Below, piece after piece: positions 33,218 through 47,258 of a DNA stretch of 64,000 nucleotides; the stretch's first letter is position 1, and every line of letters starts with the position of its first letter. The stretch comes from Neocallimastix lanati (nom. inval.) (lineage: Eukaryota > Neocallimastigomycota > Neocallimastigomycetes > Neocallimastigales > Neocallimastigaceae): contig JACVTC010000058.1 in assembly GCA_016946835.1 (NCBI GenBank), positions 140,001 through 204,000 on the forward strand, written 5' to 3'. The translations under genes and the position numbers were made by a program. The notes below the pieces were generated by a model. The model was given only the letters and a program-made list of their open reading frames with translations. It searched no databases and was not told where the DNA came from.

Positions 33218-36200
33218 TGGTTTTACAGTAGTTGTTGTCTTAGGAACAGTACTTGTACCATCCATATAGAATACATCATTAAGGTATAAAGTAAAACCAG
33301 TATTTGTGGCATCTTGAATAGTAATTCTGTTAAACTTAACATTATTTTTTAATTCTATAGCAATGTTATATTCAGTCATTTCAGTACTAAGGTTTTCAAT
33401 TGTTTTAATAAAAATGAAATCATCATCAATTGAATAAACATATATGCTAATAGAAGTTCCAGATTTATTTGCTTTAGCAGTGAAGTATAAAACACCATTT
33501 CCTAATCTAACATTTTCTCTTTTAAAGGAAGCAGCTCCCCATTCATTAGCATTAATATTAAAAACCATATTACTTTTGGAATCGAATCTATAACTACTAA
33601 AACCCCATGACCAATCTTCCCAACCAGAAGAAATCTTTTTATCTCCTGATTTAATAATATCATATCTTGTTCCAGAAGAAGTTGGTACTGAATGGACAGT
33701 AGTTGTAGTTTTCTTAATAGTGGTAGTAGTAGTGGTAGTAGTAGTAGTTGTTGTTGGTTTAACAGAAGTAGTAGTAGTAGTAGTTATTGGTTTAACAGAA
33801 GTAGTAGTAGTAGTAATAGTAGTAGTAGTTGGTTTTACAGTAGTTGTTGTCTTAGGAACAGTAGTACTTGTACCATCCATATAGAATACATCATTAAGGT
33901 ATAAAGTAAAACCAGTATTTGTGGCATCTTGAATAGTAATTCTGTTAAACTTAACATTATTTTTTAATTCTATAGCAATGCTATATTCAGTCATTTCAGT
34001 ACTAAGGTTTTCAATTGATTTAATAAAAATGAAATTATCATCAATTGAATGAACATATATGCTAATAGAAGTTCCAGATTTATTTGCTTTAGCAGTGAAG
34101 TATAAAACACCATTTCCTAATCTAACATTTTCTCTTTTAAAGGAAGCAGCTCCCCATTCATTAGCATTAATATTAAAAACCATATTACTTTTGGAATCGA
34201 ATCTATAACTACTAAAACCCCATGACCAATCTTCCCAACCAGAAGAAATCCTTTTATCTCCTGATTTAATAATATCATATTTTGTACCACCAGTAGAAGT
34301 TGGTATTGAAGCATTATCAGAGGAAGTTGTTGTTTTAATAATAGTAGTAGTGGTAGTGGTAGTTTGTTTAACAGAGGCAGTAGTAGTGATTGGTTTAATA
34401 ATAGTAGCAGTAGCTCCGTCCATATAATATACATCATTAAGAGTTAATATAAGACCACTATTGGTAGCATCTTGTATACTAATTTTATCAAATTTAACAT
34501 TGGAGTCAACATCAATAATAACACTATATTCAGTCATCTTAGAGGTAGAAATACTAACATTACCAAAGGTAAGCTTTTTATTATCAGAGATATCAATTAA
34601 TATTTGAAGGGTAGCACCAGCAACATTAGCCTTAGCTTTAAAGTATAATATACCATATCCTAATTTAGTAGAATCATTTCTCTTGAAGGATACAGCTCCC
34701 CAACTATCAGCATTAACATTATTAATCATATTACCTTCACCATCGTATCTAAAAGATTCAACACCCCATGACCAATTATCCCATCCAGCTGAGATCTTTG
34801 ATTCACCTTCTTTAATAATATCATATCTCTTACCAGCAGAGGAAGGTTTTGGACTAGAAGCAGTGGTAGTAGAGGTGGTAGTGGTAGCCGGTTTTGAACC
34901 AGTTCCAGTATAATCATATGGTTTTGGAGTAAATTTAGAAGATTGATTTAAAATTTCAGTTTTACTGAATCCATAATTACTACAGGCAACATCAAACTTT
35001 TTACTAATCCAATTCTTAACACTATTTTCAATATTATATTCAAAATTACTATAGGATGAAGAAGTTCGAGAGCCTGCCTTATTAATTCTTCCTGGTAATG
35101 AGCCATTTTTAGCAGTAAAATCTTCTCTAACGTAAGGACTAAGGAAGGATTTAATTTCATTAATATGTGGATTTAAAATATTTGGGTTGAAACCTTGAAC
35201 TAAAACGTCATAAACGATTTGCTTAAATCTATTCTTATTATCGAAAACTAATTTCTTAAGAATTGGAATGTTTGGTTCCCAATCAGCAAATGAATAATAA
35301 ATTGGTTGATTACCACGATTAGCACCAGTACCATCTTGATTTAATCCTTTATTAGCCCATAAAGAATAGCTTGCCCCATTACCAAAAGTATTATCATAAT
35401 CATAATAAATTACAACCCATTTACCATCACTTTCTCTCTTATACCAATTAAAATTGTGACCATAAATCATAAAGTGATCAGATGAACCGATTAACCATTC
35501 AAAAGTTAAATATTTTAAGAAGATATCAACATCCATAATTTTTTCGAGGTCAGAAATATTTCTAGCATTATTAGCTGCATAAACGAATGAACTAAATTCA
35601 CTCATATTTGGATAATCGTCATTGGCATTAATACAAGAATTATATGAATTGGATTTGAAATTAAAACCACCAGTTTTACATTGGAATAAAGTAGTAACTT
35701 CTTTTTCAGATGGATTAAAAGTTTGTTTAATCCAAGATGTCTTAATTGAATCCATAAAAACGTATAAACCCCAGAATTCATTATTCATGTAAAGTCTAGC
35801 ATAAGTACCTTGAATAGATGGTAAACCTATTCTATTAGCAATATCACAACAGAGTTTAGAACGAATTTTACTGGCATCACCAGAATCTGGTCTAAGTTTA
35901 AAACTTTTACGATTTAAAAATTTTTTATCAAATTTTAAGTTGAAACCAACTTTATCGTAAGAACGACCATACATACCACCAGTTTTAAAAGTAACTTTGT
36001 CATAAATTTTAGAGTTACTATATTATTTAAATAAAATAATAATAAGTATAATAGATAAAAATTATTAAAAAAGATATTAGTGATATTAAAAATAATTCAT
36101 TAAATAATTTTATATTTTATTAAATCTAAAAAATGTTAACTTTAAATTTTATATAAATACTATTAATATTTTATATTAATAATATAAATATAATTAATTT

Positions 36201-36624
36201 TCATTATATAAATATAAATAATCAATGTACCCATTCCATTTGGCAACAATCGAGGCTTCTTCATATTTAAAATCAGGAATATTATTAGCACCTTTAGATT
36301 GAACATCATATGAAGAGATTTGAGCCATTCTAATTAAATTATTTACTTGAGAAGTTGGCATAGTGACATATAAATCAATCATCTTTAATTCAACTTCATC
36401 GAATTCTCTGTTCAATCCACTTAAGAAAGCACCTAGTACGGTGGATACTATAAATTTATATTTATTTTAAGAAATATTTTTAATTAGTACTTAACTCTCT
36501 TAAAATATATTTCTTTTATTTATTATTTATAAATTAATAATAATATTATAAATATCAATATTAAATAATAATATTTATTATTAAATTAATTACTTAATAA
36601 AGGTATAAATAAAAAAGCCTTCAT
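32408..36624 (-). CDS. Secreted CotH-like protein with four beta modules and CBM1
   Basis: Three exons: 36624-36594, 36447-36231 and 36017-32408. The introns are GT-AG (146 and 213 bases) and the frame is kept, giving 1285 residues. Exon 1 joins exon 2 to give a signal peptide (MKAFLFIPLLISTVLGAFLS). A CotH-like domain, an atypical protein kinase fold known from Bacillus spore coat CotH, spans about 84-440. It shows the usual GGMYGRSYDKVGFNL entry, SSDHF with HNFNWYKRE, and DYDNTFG, likely the nucleotide and metal site. Four modules of about 135 residues follow (about 476-616, 659-795, 865-1001, 1068-1204), each with SGWxxWSWG and a YMDG end, separated by Thr-rich linkers. A CBM1 (about 1252-1283, six Cys) ends the protein. 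The modules look carbohydrate-binding, but that is inference. No dockerin, unlike many CotH proteins of gut fungi. Extracellular; substrate unknown. Confidence 0.92.
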
Positions 36625-38130
36625 ATTCACTACTTATGATAATTAATTATCAAATTAATTATTTTTTTTTTTTAATTTAAATGTATAACAATTTTTTTTT
36701 TAATTTATTATGTTAATATACAAGTTAAAAAGTAATAACTATAATATTACTTTTTATTATATCTTTTATATTTATTTTAATATAAAGATAAGGACAATTT
36801 ATTCATGATTTAGACAAAAAAACAGGTAAATTTCTTTTCTTTTATACTAAAGCGAAATGATGGATAATCAATTAATTAAAAATAATTGATTATACAATTA
36901 AATATTTTCTTTTTTTTTTTTTTTTTACAAAAAAAAAAAAAAAAACCTATCACTAATAATGTCTCATTATTATAATATTAAGTTTAATTATAAATAAAAA
37001 AATACATTTATTGGATGATTAATTAATATAATATTAATAACCTTTTAAGATTTATAAATAATTATTAATAAAAAAAATTTGACAATTTTTTACGATCAAT
37101 CATTAAAAAATTAAAATTAAAAAAATTTTTTACTAACTTTTAAAATTATTCAACCAGATATTTTTAATTATATAATAAATTATATTTTACAATAATTAGT
37201 TATAAGAAGGAATATCACTATGAATATACCTAAACAAATGTAAATTACATTAATATATAATATAAGCCATATTATTTTCATATCATATAAAACTAAAATT
37301 AAGGAATAATTTGTTTTTTATTTTTAATAATTTAAAATTGTTGATTAATATATTTTTTTACATACATAAATCCGAAGTAGAAATAATAATATTAAAACTA
37401 CGAAAAAAAAAAAAAAAAAAAGTTTTAAATTAATATTATATTTAATTTAATAAATTAAATTTTAAATTAATTTTTCGTTGTTTTATTCGTTATTCATTTA
37501 TTAATAACAAAATGTTATCCCATTTATTATTGTTTTTATTAATCATTTTTTTATATTATTTAGAATTTAAATTAATTTCATAATTTTGGATTTTAATACG
37601 TATTTATTCAATTATGAATATTAACTTTTTTTCTTTAAAAAAAATAATTCTTACCATTGTTCTTTCATATACTAAATTTTAGTAATACTTTTGTTTAAAA
37701 ATTAATATTTTATAATTTATATAAAATATTAATTTTAGTTAATTTTAGTTAAAACATACCTATAGTTAACATCTGTGTTTTTATTTTAAAATAAATTAAG
37801 ATATTAAATAAATAATAATGAAAAAATGTATATGAATAATGATATATTTAATTTGTTTAACATTTTGAAATATATTTTTACTTCACTTTTAATTTAAATT
37901 TAATATTATTATATTAACTTTACCTTTAATTTTTAATTTAATATTAGTAATGTAAACAGAAAGTCTTCTTTTCTCTAATTAAATTGGAAACATTCTTAAT
38001 TAAATATAAATTTTATTAATTATAATGAATAGTAAAATAAAACTCTTATTGGTATTGTAATTATTATTATAACTGGTACTGTTACTACTATTATTATTAT
38101 TATAACTGGTACAGTAACTGTTACTATTAC

Positions 38131-38161
<31 letters not shown>

Positions 38162-40400
38162 TTTATTTTTCATTTATTTATTTTCATTTTTTAATTTATT
38201 TATTTATTTATACATTAAAACTTATAATCTATTTATATATTTGTAATATCAATTTAGTTAATGTATATAAACTATTTAATTATTATTACAATAAATATAA
38301 TAAGCATAATTTATACATTGTATGATACTTTTTATTTTATTTTGTTTTATTTTTATTTCTAATTTTTTATAATTTACAATTATAATAATTATTATTATTG
38401 GTTTAGTAATAGTATTATTTGCTGTTTGTATTATTGTTATTAACAACTATCATTTTAAATAAATTTATATTAAAATATTCTAAAAGTTCTAAACCATTAC
38501 TTAAATAATAATATTAATGTACATTCTAAACCATACTTTAGTAAATATTACTTAAATATTAATATTAATTTTAATAATAATATTAATGTAAATTCTAAAT
38601 CATACAAAAACTTTAATAAATATTACTTAAAGATTAATATCAATTTTAATAAGTATGGATAGACAATAGATATTACTATAATTTATTTTTTTTTTGAACT
38701 TTTTTTATTTATTAAAGATGTTAAATGTTACACTATATGCTTTAAAATAGAAATAGTATTATATAATTTTTTTTTTGTAGTATTTGTATTATATTAACAA
38801 AATAAAAAGTATTATGTAATATCTGTTTAATCATATTTTTATCATTAAAATTTTCAAATATAAATATTATTTATAATATTTCTATTCGTTCACTTATTGA
38901 TAATAAATATATTAGCATAATAACTTAATAAAATTACGTTGCATAAATCTTAGTTAATAATTTTATTTAATAATATGAAACTTTGTTATTATTGTTATTA
39001 TTTAAAAAAAAAGTAAAAAATAAATTTATCACATGATTCATGAACATATAGCAAATAACAAATATAAAATTTATGTAAAAATGAAACTCTTAAGTTTTAA
39101 ATGAAAGTTTGATTCTTTAATAATATTCTGAAAATATTTTTGGAAAAGTTATATATATAATGAAAAAAAATATGGATAATATATAAATTCTATATAATAT
39201 TAAATATAAATTATATAAATCATATAAAAAGTCTTGAAACAATTATAACAAATATAAATATATTAAAGTTTTGTATAAATTTGTTTTAATATTTATGATT
39301 TTTATATCATTTATTAATAATACAACATATAAATATTTATATTTATTTTATAAAAGTTTTTATTTGAATTATCGAATCCTTTTATCTTTTATATACTTTA
39401 TAGAAATGTAATATATTATAGAAAATATATTAGTTAATATTATTTTATTATTTAAATGATTAATAATATTTTGTATTGAAGCGATTAATTTATTAACTAT
39501 ACTTTAACTATTAATATTATTTTAATATAATTTCATACTTATAATTTAATTAGAGATAAAAAATTAATATTGTTAATCTTTTTTCTAAATAATATTTAAA
39601 ATTTGAGAGAAATGAAATAAAAATAAAATAAATAATAAAGTATTATAAATGAGTAAAGTATTAATATAAATAAAATAAATAGTAGAATATGAATGTAATT
39701 AAAGTATAGATTGAATAAAATAAAATATTTTTAATAATTTTTTTGAAATTATTATTAAAAATTAAATAATCCAACTAGAAAACAATTTAATTTATTAATA
39801 TTTATAAGTACAAGGAAATGTAGTAAAAAATAATATTACAATATACTAAATATTATTAAATCAGTATGTATATAAATTCTAATAATTAAATACTAATTAC
39901 TGAAGATTTTTAATTGAAAAATTTTTATTAAAATAATAAAATTCATATTGAATACTTTAATATCTTAATTTTTTATATTAAATCTTTAATAATATTTATT
40001 AACATAAAAAGATAATATTTTAGAAATAAAACAAATTATAGGGAAATTTATTTTATAACTTGATTAATATTATAAGGAAAGATAAAATGGCTCTTATTTA
40101 AAAAACTATTGGCATTTTATTTTAATATTTTTTAAAAATAGAATTTGTTTTATGTTTTACTATACATACATATTTTATAAAAAAAAATAGATAATAATGT
40201 TATGAAAGATAAAATAAACATGTATTTACTTATATATTTTATTAAAATAAATATATAAGATAATTTAATAATTATTAAACAAAAAACAAAAGTAATATTT
40301 AATTAATAATAAATTAATAATTTTTATGTTATTTTAATGAGTTTTTTATTATTTATTAATAATTTCTTTAAATTTAATTCATGAAAGTTATGATCATCTA
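36625..40400. other. Long intergenic region between CotH and POT genes
   Basis: About 3.8 kb of AT-rich DNA with poly-A/T runs (36909-36945, 37402-37421), ACTGGTACTGTTACT-like repeats (38070-38125), a TTA microsatellite (38125-38165) and a partly repeated segment (38490-38650). It includes the 5' flank of the CotH gene. I see no gene or RNA. Confidence 0.55.
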
Positions 40401-40403
40401 CTT

Positions 40404-40470
40404 GAATGATGAAAGGTATTCAATAGGATATTTTTTAAAAAAATATCTTATTGAATACCTTTCATCATTC
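40404..40470. terminator. Perfect-loop hairpin across the POT stop codon
   Basis: The arms are 40404-40436 and 40438-40470, 33 bp each with one mismatch and a loop of one base. One arm is the last codons of the POT gene (GATGAAAGGTATTCAATAAG and neighbours); the other is its inverse copy just downstream. It would fold in RNA or extrude as a cruciform. Its role in 3' end formation is a guess. Confidence 0.7.
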
Positions 40471-42163
40471 TCTTAAGTAATGGACAGAAGCCTAATAATA
40501 TTATACCAGAAAGAGCACCCATAATTACAAAAACGCTGAAGAATTTAGTAAGAGTATCAATTTCAAAACCTAAAACATTCTTTATACCTTTTTGTTTACT
40601 TGGTTTAAATTTAGCTAATTTAGCAGAGAACACATTAGAAGCAGCATTACTCATAAACCAAACACCCATTAATAAGGAAGATAAATGAGCTGGTGATAAC
40701 TTATTAACCATTGAAAGACCAATTGGTGATAAGCAAAGTTCACCAACTGTGTGAATAACATAAAGAGAAACTAACCACCAATATGAAACCTTATCAGTAT
40801 CACCAACACCTTGAGTACCAATAGCAATAACATTGTAGCCAATAGCTAATAAGATAAGACCAATAGCTTGCTTGGCTGGTGAAAATGGTTCAAGATTACG
40901 TTTACCTAAAAATTCCCAAATAAGAGCAGTTATTGGAGCAAGAATAACTATGGTAACTGGATTTACAGACTGGAACCAAGCAGCTGGAAATTCCCATTTA
41001 CAAATACTGATATTCCAATCACAAATATGTCTGTCAATTTGTTGATCAGCAAAAACAGTTAAGGAAGAACCAGCTTGTTCATAAGCAGCCCAGAAGAAAA
41101 TAACAAAAAGAGCAATAATATAAATAACACCAATACGACTTTTTTGAGTATGATTAAGGTTTTTATCTGTAATAATAAATAATGGAAGAGAAATAGTACA
41201 AACGTAAATTATGGCAGAAATGTACTCATTGAAATCTTTCCATTTAGAATTCTTTTCACCTTCCTTATCTTCGGCTAATAACCACATGTATAAAAAGAAA
41301 ATAACAACAGCTAATACTAAATTAATAATAAGTCGAATTGGAGAGTTTTTCTTTAATTTATTTTTTTCTTCACCTTCTTTTCCATTTTCTTGTTCCAAAG
41401 TTTTTTCAAGTAATTCGACTTGCTCCTTCTGTCTGGCTTTTACTTGATCCTTATCTGGTGTTAAACCAACTTGTAAACCATCTGGAGTAACAAGTAATTT
41501 ATTCTTAAAGAGTGTGAAAACAATAATAGATAAAATCATACCAATACCAGCACAGAAGAAACCCCACCTATAACCTCCTGGGTTTAAATAACCATTAACC
41601 TTTGGACTAACAGTACTACAAACGAACGGAGCAATAAAGGCACCAACATTAATACCCATATAGAATATAGTGAAAGCGGAATCTTTACGAGTATCAGTGG
41701 CTTCATATAAATCACCTAACATAGTAGAAATGTTTGGCTTGAACAAACCATTACCCATAATAAGTAAGAAAAGACCAACATATAGTAAAATATTAGAAAA
41801 TGTATTGTTGACATTTGGATCAATAACCATTGGCCTTTCATAGTGAATGGATTTTTTAATAAAACGTGCAGACCCATACATAAAGAATTGACCAAGAGCC
41901 ATAAGAATACCACCAATAATAATAGATTTACGATTACCCCAGTAACGATCTGATATCCATCCACCCAGTACTGGAGTTAAATATGCTAAACCAGTATAGG
42001 TACCATAAATAGAATATGCAGCATTTTCATCATATAATGCAGACATAAGATAAAGAATAAAAATACCCCTCATACCGTAATAACTGAAACGTTCAGCCAT
42101 TTCAGTAATAAAAAGAAGGTACAAACCTTTTGGGTGTCCCTTCTTTATAACCTTTTCTCTCAT
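40448..42163 (-). CDS. POT/PTR family proton-coupled peptide transporter
   Basis: 571 residues, single exon, integral membrane protein of the major facilitator superfamily. It should import di- and tripeptides with protons, probably at the plasma membrane. The N-terminal helix carries the POT signature ExxERFSYYG (Glu21, Glu24, Arg25). It is followed by GGWISDRYWGNRKSI in the first cytoplasmic loop and the second POT signature NGLFKPNISTMLGDLYE. A charged stretch (about 240-275) separates the two halves. The helical pattern and length fit bacterial DtpT-like members better than the longer fungal Ptr2 proteins; bacterial origin is inference. The gene has no intron. The start is the ATG giving MREKVIKKGHPKG, which puts the signature in the usual place. 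The 3' end forms a strong hairpin. Confidence 0.94.
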   Translation of the reverse strand: MREKVIKKGHPKGLYLLFITEMAERFSYYGMRGIFILYLMSALYDENAAYSIYGTYTGLAYLTPVLGGWISDRYWGNRKSIIIGGILMALGQFFMYGSARFIKKSIHYERPMVIDPNVNNTFSNILLYVGLFLLIMGNGLFKPNISTMLGDLYEATDTRKDSAFTIFYMGINVGAFIAPFVCSTVSPKVNGYLNPGGYRWGFFCAGIGMILSIIVFTLFKNKLLVTPDGLQVGLTPDKDQVKARQKEQVELLEKTLEQENGKEGEEKNKLKKNSPIRLIINLVLAVVIFFLYMWLLAEDKEGEKNSKWKDFNEYISAIIYVCTISLPLFIITDKNLNHTQKSRIGVIYIIALFVIFFWAAYEQAGSSLTVFADQQIDRHICDWNISICKWEFPAAWFQSVNPVTIVILAPITALIWEFLGKRNLEPFSPAKQAIGLILLAIGYNVIAIGTQGVGDTDKVSYWWLVSLYVIHTVGELCLSPIGLSMVNKLSPAHLSSLLMGVWFMSNAASNVFSAKLAKFKPSKQKGIKNVLGFEIDTLTKFFSVFVIMGALSGIILLGFCPLLKRMMKGIQ

Positions 42164-42620
42164 TATGTATGTTATTATTAGTATTTCATAAAAAAAATAA
42201 TTATAAATAAACTTTTAATTTAGAAATTAATTATGGATTGAACATTTTAATATTTTAATGAATAGATATTTTTAAGAAAAGATAGATAGAAAATATTTAC
42301 TATATAATTATTTGATTAATATTATTTATAAATAATATTATATTATGAATTATTATTAATAGATTATATTAAAAAATTAGCCGATATATAAATATTTTTA
42401 TTATATGATATAAAATAGATATAATATAAATTAATACCATATATAAAATTTATTTTAATATATTGGTATAATTTATAATAAGAAATATACTTTTGGTTTT
42501 TTAATACATATTAAGTTTTTTATTAAATTAAGTAATTATTGTGTTTTTATTATCTATAAAGTTTATTTATATTTGATTTTAATAAAATTTCTTAAGTGTG
42601 TTTGGATGTTTGAAAAAAAA
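42164..42620. other. 5' flank of the POT gene
   Basis: AT-rich with no recognisable motif. Confidence 0.45.
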
Positions 42621-42627
42621 AAAAAAA

Positions 42628-43005
<378 letters not shown>

Positions 43006-43039
43006 ATAGAAATGCTTAATATTATTTTTGGAAATACTA

Positions 43040-43195
43040 CATTTTTTTTTTTTTTATAGACAGGGAAGAGAATACACTTCCAAAACTTTATTAAAAAATA
43101 CATGTAGGTGAAAAGTACATTTGAAATTAAAAATAAAAAATTAAAAAATAAAAAAATAAAAAAGCTCGAAAATACTATGTATTTCGGCAAGTTGT
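43040..43195 (-). mobile_element. LINE 3' tail, truncated, poly(A) on the plus-strand left
   Basis: Begins with a T run (43043-43057) then AGACAGGGAAGAGAATACAC. Its reverse complement follows the LINE at 17846-19862 from its stop codon (TAGTACAACTTGCCGAAATA) to the poly(A). It is a 5'-truncated insertion of about 150 bp from the same subfamily. Confidence 0.9.
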
Positions 43196-44231
43196 ACTAT
43201 TGAATATTTTAAAAAATTTACTAATTAATTTTTTCAATAAAAAAATAATATTTAAAAATTAACTAATATATATTATAAAAATTCCTTTATTGTTTTATAA
43301 TGTTTATGTCAAAGTAATAATTTCTTTTTTAATTATTCTTTATCAATAAAATTATCCTCTTTGTTGAATTTCATATGTAATAATTTTTTTTTCTAAATTT
43401 ACCTTTCTAATTTCTATCTCTCACTTTTTTTGATCTTTAAAATAATTTCTTTTATCGATAGTTTTTCATTTCCATTTTCTTCTTTTTTCCTTTTTAGATA
43501 ATAAGTTAATAATTTTAATCCTACTTAAAATCAAGTTTTTATCTTATTTTTGCCCTTTTATTTCTATTTTAATTATTTCTACTACTATTAATTTTAATTA
43601 TTTTTTATTATTTTTATTAGTATCATACTCTTAATATTAATTTTTCCTTTTTTCGCTCATATTTTTTTTTTCTAAATATATTAAAAAAAAGGTGAAAATA
43701 TTATAATAAAAATAAAGATTTTAAAATAAAATTTTATGAAATTTAATTTATTATTAATTAAATTTTATATATTAATTACATTTATGTGAATATCATATAC
43801 AATAACATTTATAGAAAAAAATTCAAAAAAAAAAAAAAAAAAAAAAATAAGATATAATAATAAAAGATAGTATTTTAGTTATAATATTAGTTAAAAATAT
43901 AAAAATTTTTATATCATTTTTTATGATACTTTTTAAAATAATATGTTTTTCATTAAATTATTATATAATACTTAATAAATTGTATAAATATATAATGTAA
44001 GTTGAAATAATATTAATAATTAAAAATAAATTGTATATTAAATAATAAATTAACATTGTTTAAATTAATATATACATATTGCGAAATAATTAATCATCTA
44101 ATTTAAAGTAAAAATAATTATTCCAAGAATAAAAGGTATTGCATTTTTAAAAAAACTCTAGTAATGATTTTATATATTATAATTGTATTAAATAGAGAGT
44201 TGTTATTTATCTTCATATAAATTTAAATGAA

Positions 44232-44278
<47 letters not shown>

Positions 44279-44906
44279 TTAATTATTATATTTTAAAAAA
44301 ATTTCTTTTTGACTTTAATATGTATTTATTTATTTATTTATTTATTTTTATTTTTTTTAGGTTTTCTCATTTTTCAAAAAACTAATTAAAAAAAAAATTC
44401 AATATTAAATTTTAAATAAAAATTATTATTAAAAAGTGTAATTATTTAAAATAATTATGTAATTTACTTATATAATCATTAAGCATAAATATAAAATAAT
44501 TTAAAATTCATATTTCATATATTGAAAATAAATTTTAAAAAAAAAGGTATACAATTAAGCAAGATGATCTTATTTACTAGATAATACTATATGATAAGAT
44601 TTTTAATCTATTTATATCTCAAAATCCAATTAATAAAAATTTTATAAAGTTTTCAAAAAAATTAATATTAAACACTTTTTAGTAATATAAAAATTAATAC
44701 TTTACCATTTTTTTATTTATAAAAAAAATAGATTTTTACATATATTCAAAGTTTTGTTTCATATTTATTAATATTAAAAGATATAATTGAAAAATTTAAA
44801 AAAAAAAATTTTTTTTTTCATATATTCATATATAACAGACCTTATATTTTATAATATATTATTTTAATTATATAATGAATTGAAATATAATATTCGATGT
44901 AAATAT

Positions 44907-44949
<43 letters not shown>

Positions 44950-45190
44950 ATTTATTAAACTTCGCATATTTCTGATTCACGTATAAAAACATTTATTTCG
45001 GTTATGAAATACTTTAAAGTCAATTTATATTGTAATCAATCTATAATATAAATGACTCAATTCATGGTTTTTTGAGATTACTAATGGATCATATATTCTT
45101 GTGTTTTTCTCCAAAAGGAGAAAAAGTGTTGAATTTTAAATTTGAAAATAAATAGTGATATTGATATATATTAAATAGATAATATCTAAT
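43196..45190. other. Intergenic AT-rich DNA
   Basis: Holds poly-A runs (43829-43847 and a 39-base run near 44909-44947), a TA run (44242-44272) and a short hairpin at 45101-45125 (TTTTTCTCC, AAAA, GGAGAAAAA). No gene is supported. Confidence 0.5.
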
Positions 45191-47226
45191 ATTATTGATT
45201 TATTTAAAAAGGTGAACTCTAAAATTGTTTAGATGAATAATATTTACTCGAAATAAATAAATTAATGTTCTTACTGTCAGGAAATAAAAAAAAGAAGAAA
45301 TAGATATTGATGAAAACTTAATGTTAGTATTGAATAATAATGATGAAGATTCTAATTCAGGAGTAATGTTTTCTTTATCGATATATTTCATGAATAATTT
45401 AACAATTTCAATAATATTAATTCTATGAAAAAAAAATGATTCATATTTATTTTTGTTATTTAATTTTAGAATTATAACATATTTATTAGCATAGTCTGCT
45501 AATAATACTATTCTAATATTGTTTATTTAAGTTTATTAAAAAAAGTAGATATTTATAGTTATCTATTTCCTTTATTCACTTAAAATTTCACTTAAAATTT
45601 CACAAAAATAATTATTATTATCTTAATATTTTATCACTAGTTTAATTATTCTAGAATCATTTTTAAAAAATTATTATATAATTGAATATCTTTCTTAATT
45701 GGATCTTTCATTTACCTTTAATATAGTGATACATTTAATATTAAATTTCAATATTAAATTATATCTGTTGGTATATTCAAATAAAAAATAAAAGTTTAAT
45801 CTCATATTAATTTAAAAATAATTATATTAAATGTCATTTATTCATTGTATCATTTTTATTCAATATAAATTATATTATATAGATTAATTTTATCATTTCA
45901 TAATAGCTTAAAATTATTATAAAAAGTGAATATTGTTGTTCATATCTTACTATAATATAATAATTAAGCGGTTTAGTCTATTTCAAAAGGATTTAAAAAA
46001 CTCCTATTGAAAGTGCCTTAAGTGAGATATAGTCCTCATTCATTTGTAATAAACATTTATTTGGTAGTATATTTCTATTGTTAATTTAGTTTAATTGCTT
46101 CCATGTTATTATTTATTATAGTTTAATTTTAAAATAGTTCAGTATTTACTTCTAATTTTCTATTAAACAAATCTCTTATAAAAATTTTTAAAAACTTTTT
46201 CTTTAATTAAGAGATATATATTATTTTTAGTTTTCTTTATAAATATCTGAAAAGGATTCTTTTTTTTTCTTTCTGTTAGGTTCTTTTATACTGAATATTT
46301 TATATTGAATATTATACTGTATATTTTATCTTTATTAAAACTTTATTATTCATTATACTTTTCTTTATAATTATATTAATTCTTTTCTTATTAATTATAT
46401 TCTACAAAATATATATATTATTTTTTAAAAATATTTTATTAATATAATTTTTTTGTTATGTAATTAAGTAAATAGAAGGATTTTCTTATATTGCTGAGGT
46501 TTAATCTTTTAAAACTTTTATTAAATACATCAATCACTCTATTTTATTAAGTATAACTACTATATATTATTACTTAAATTAGGGGGAAAAAAAAAACATG
46601 ATAATTTTTTTTTATAAATATACTTCATTATTTATTATACTTTTCTTTATAATTACATTAATTTTTTTCTTAATTATATTCTACAAAATATATATATTAT
46701 TTTTTAAAAATATTTTATTAATATAATTTTTTTGTTATGTAATTAAGTAAATAGAAGGATTTTCATATATTGCTGAGGTTTAATCTTTTAAAACATTTAT
46801 TAAATACATCAAACACTCTATTTTATAAGTATAACTACTATATATTATTACTTAAATTAGGGGAAAAAAAAAACATAATTTTTTTTTATAAATATACATT
46901 GAAGTATATTATTGTAATTTACATTTATTACTTATTTTAATAATGTATATCATACAATTTATTAATAATTCATATTTTTTTTTATGTAAATAATTAATAA
47001 TTAATTAATTATGAATAATTTAATTTAATAATTAATCTAAAAAAATGAATCATTAAAAAAATTTGTTTTTGTTTTAAAAAATATTTTTTATATTTTTAAT
47101 ATAACTTTAAATGTCTTTGATATTAAATATTTCATATTTATTTGTATTGGATAATTTTTAAAATAAAAGTATTTTTGCATTAATAATTAAAGTTACTAAA
47201 TAAAATTATACATAGATTAAAAGATT

Positions 47227-47258
<32 letters not shown>

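Noticed and set aside
33083-33904. Ser-rich plus-strand frames at 33083 and 33692 and minus-strand shadows at 34117-35160
   Set aside because: Shadows of the CotH gene and its Thr linkers.
40404-40470. Bacterial intrinsic terminator carried with a transferred gene
   Set aside because: The arms are AT-rich, include coding sequence and have almost no loop; a palindromic duplication explains it better, though I list it under hairpin structures.
45200-45391. 63-codon minus-strand ORF
   Set aside because: No recognisable domain, no conserved copy and AT-driven composition; not enough to call a gene.
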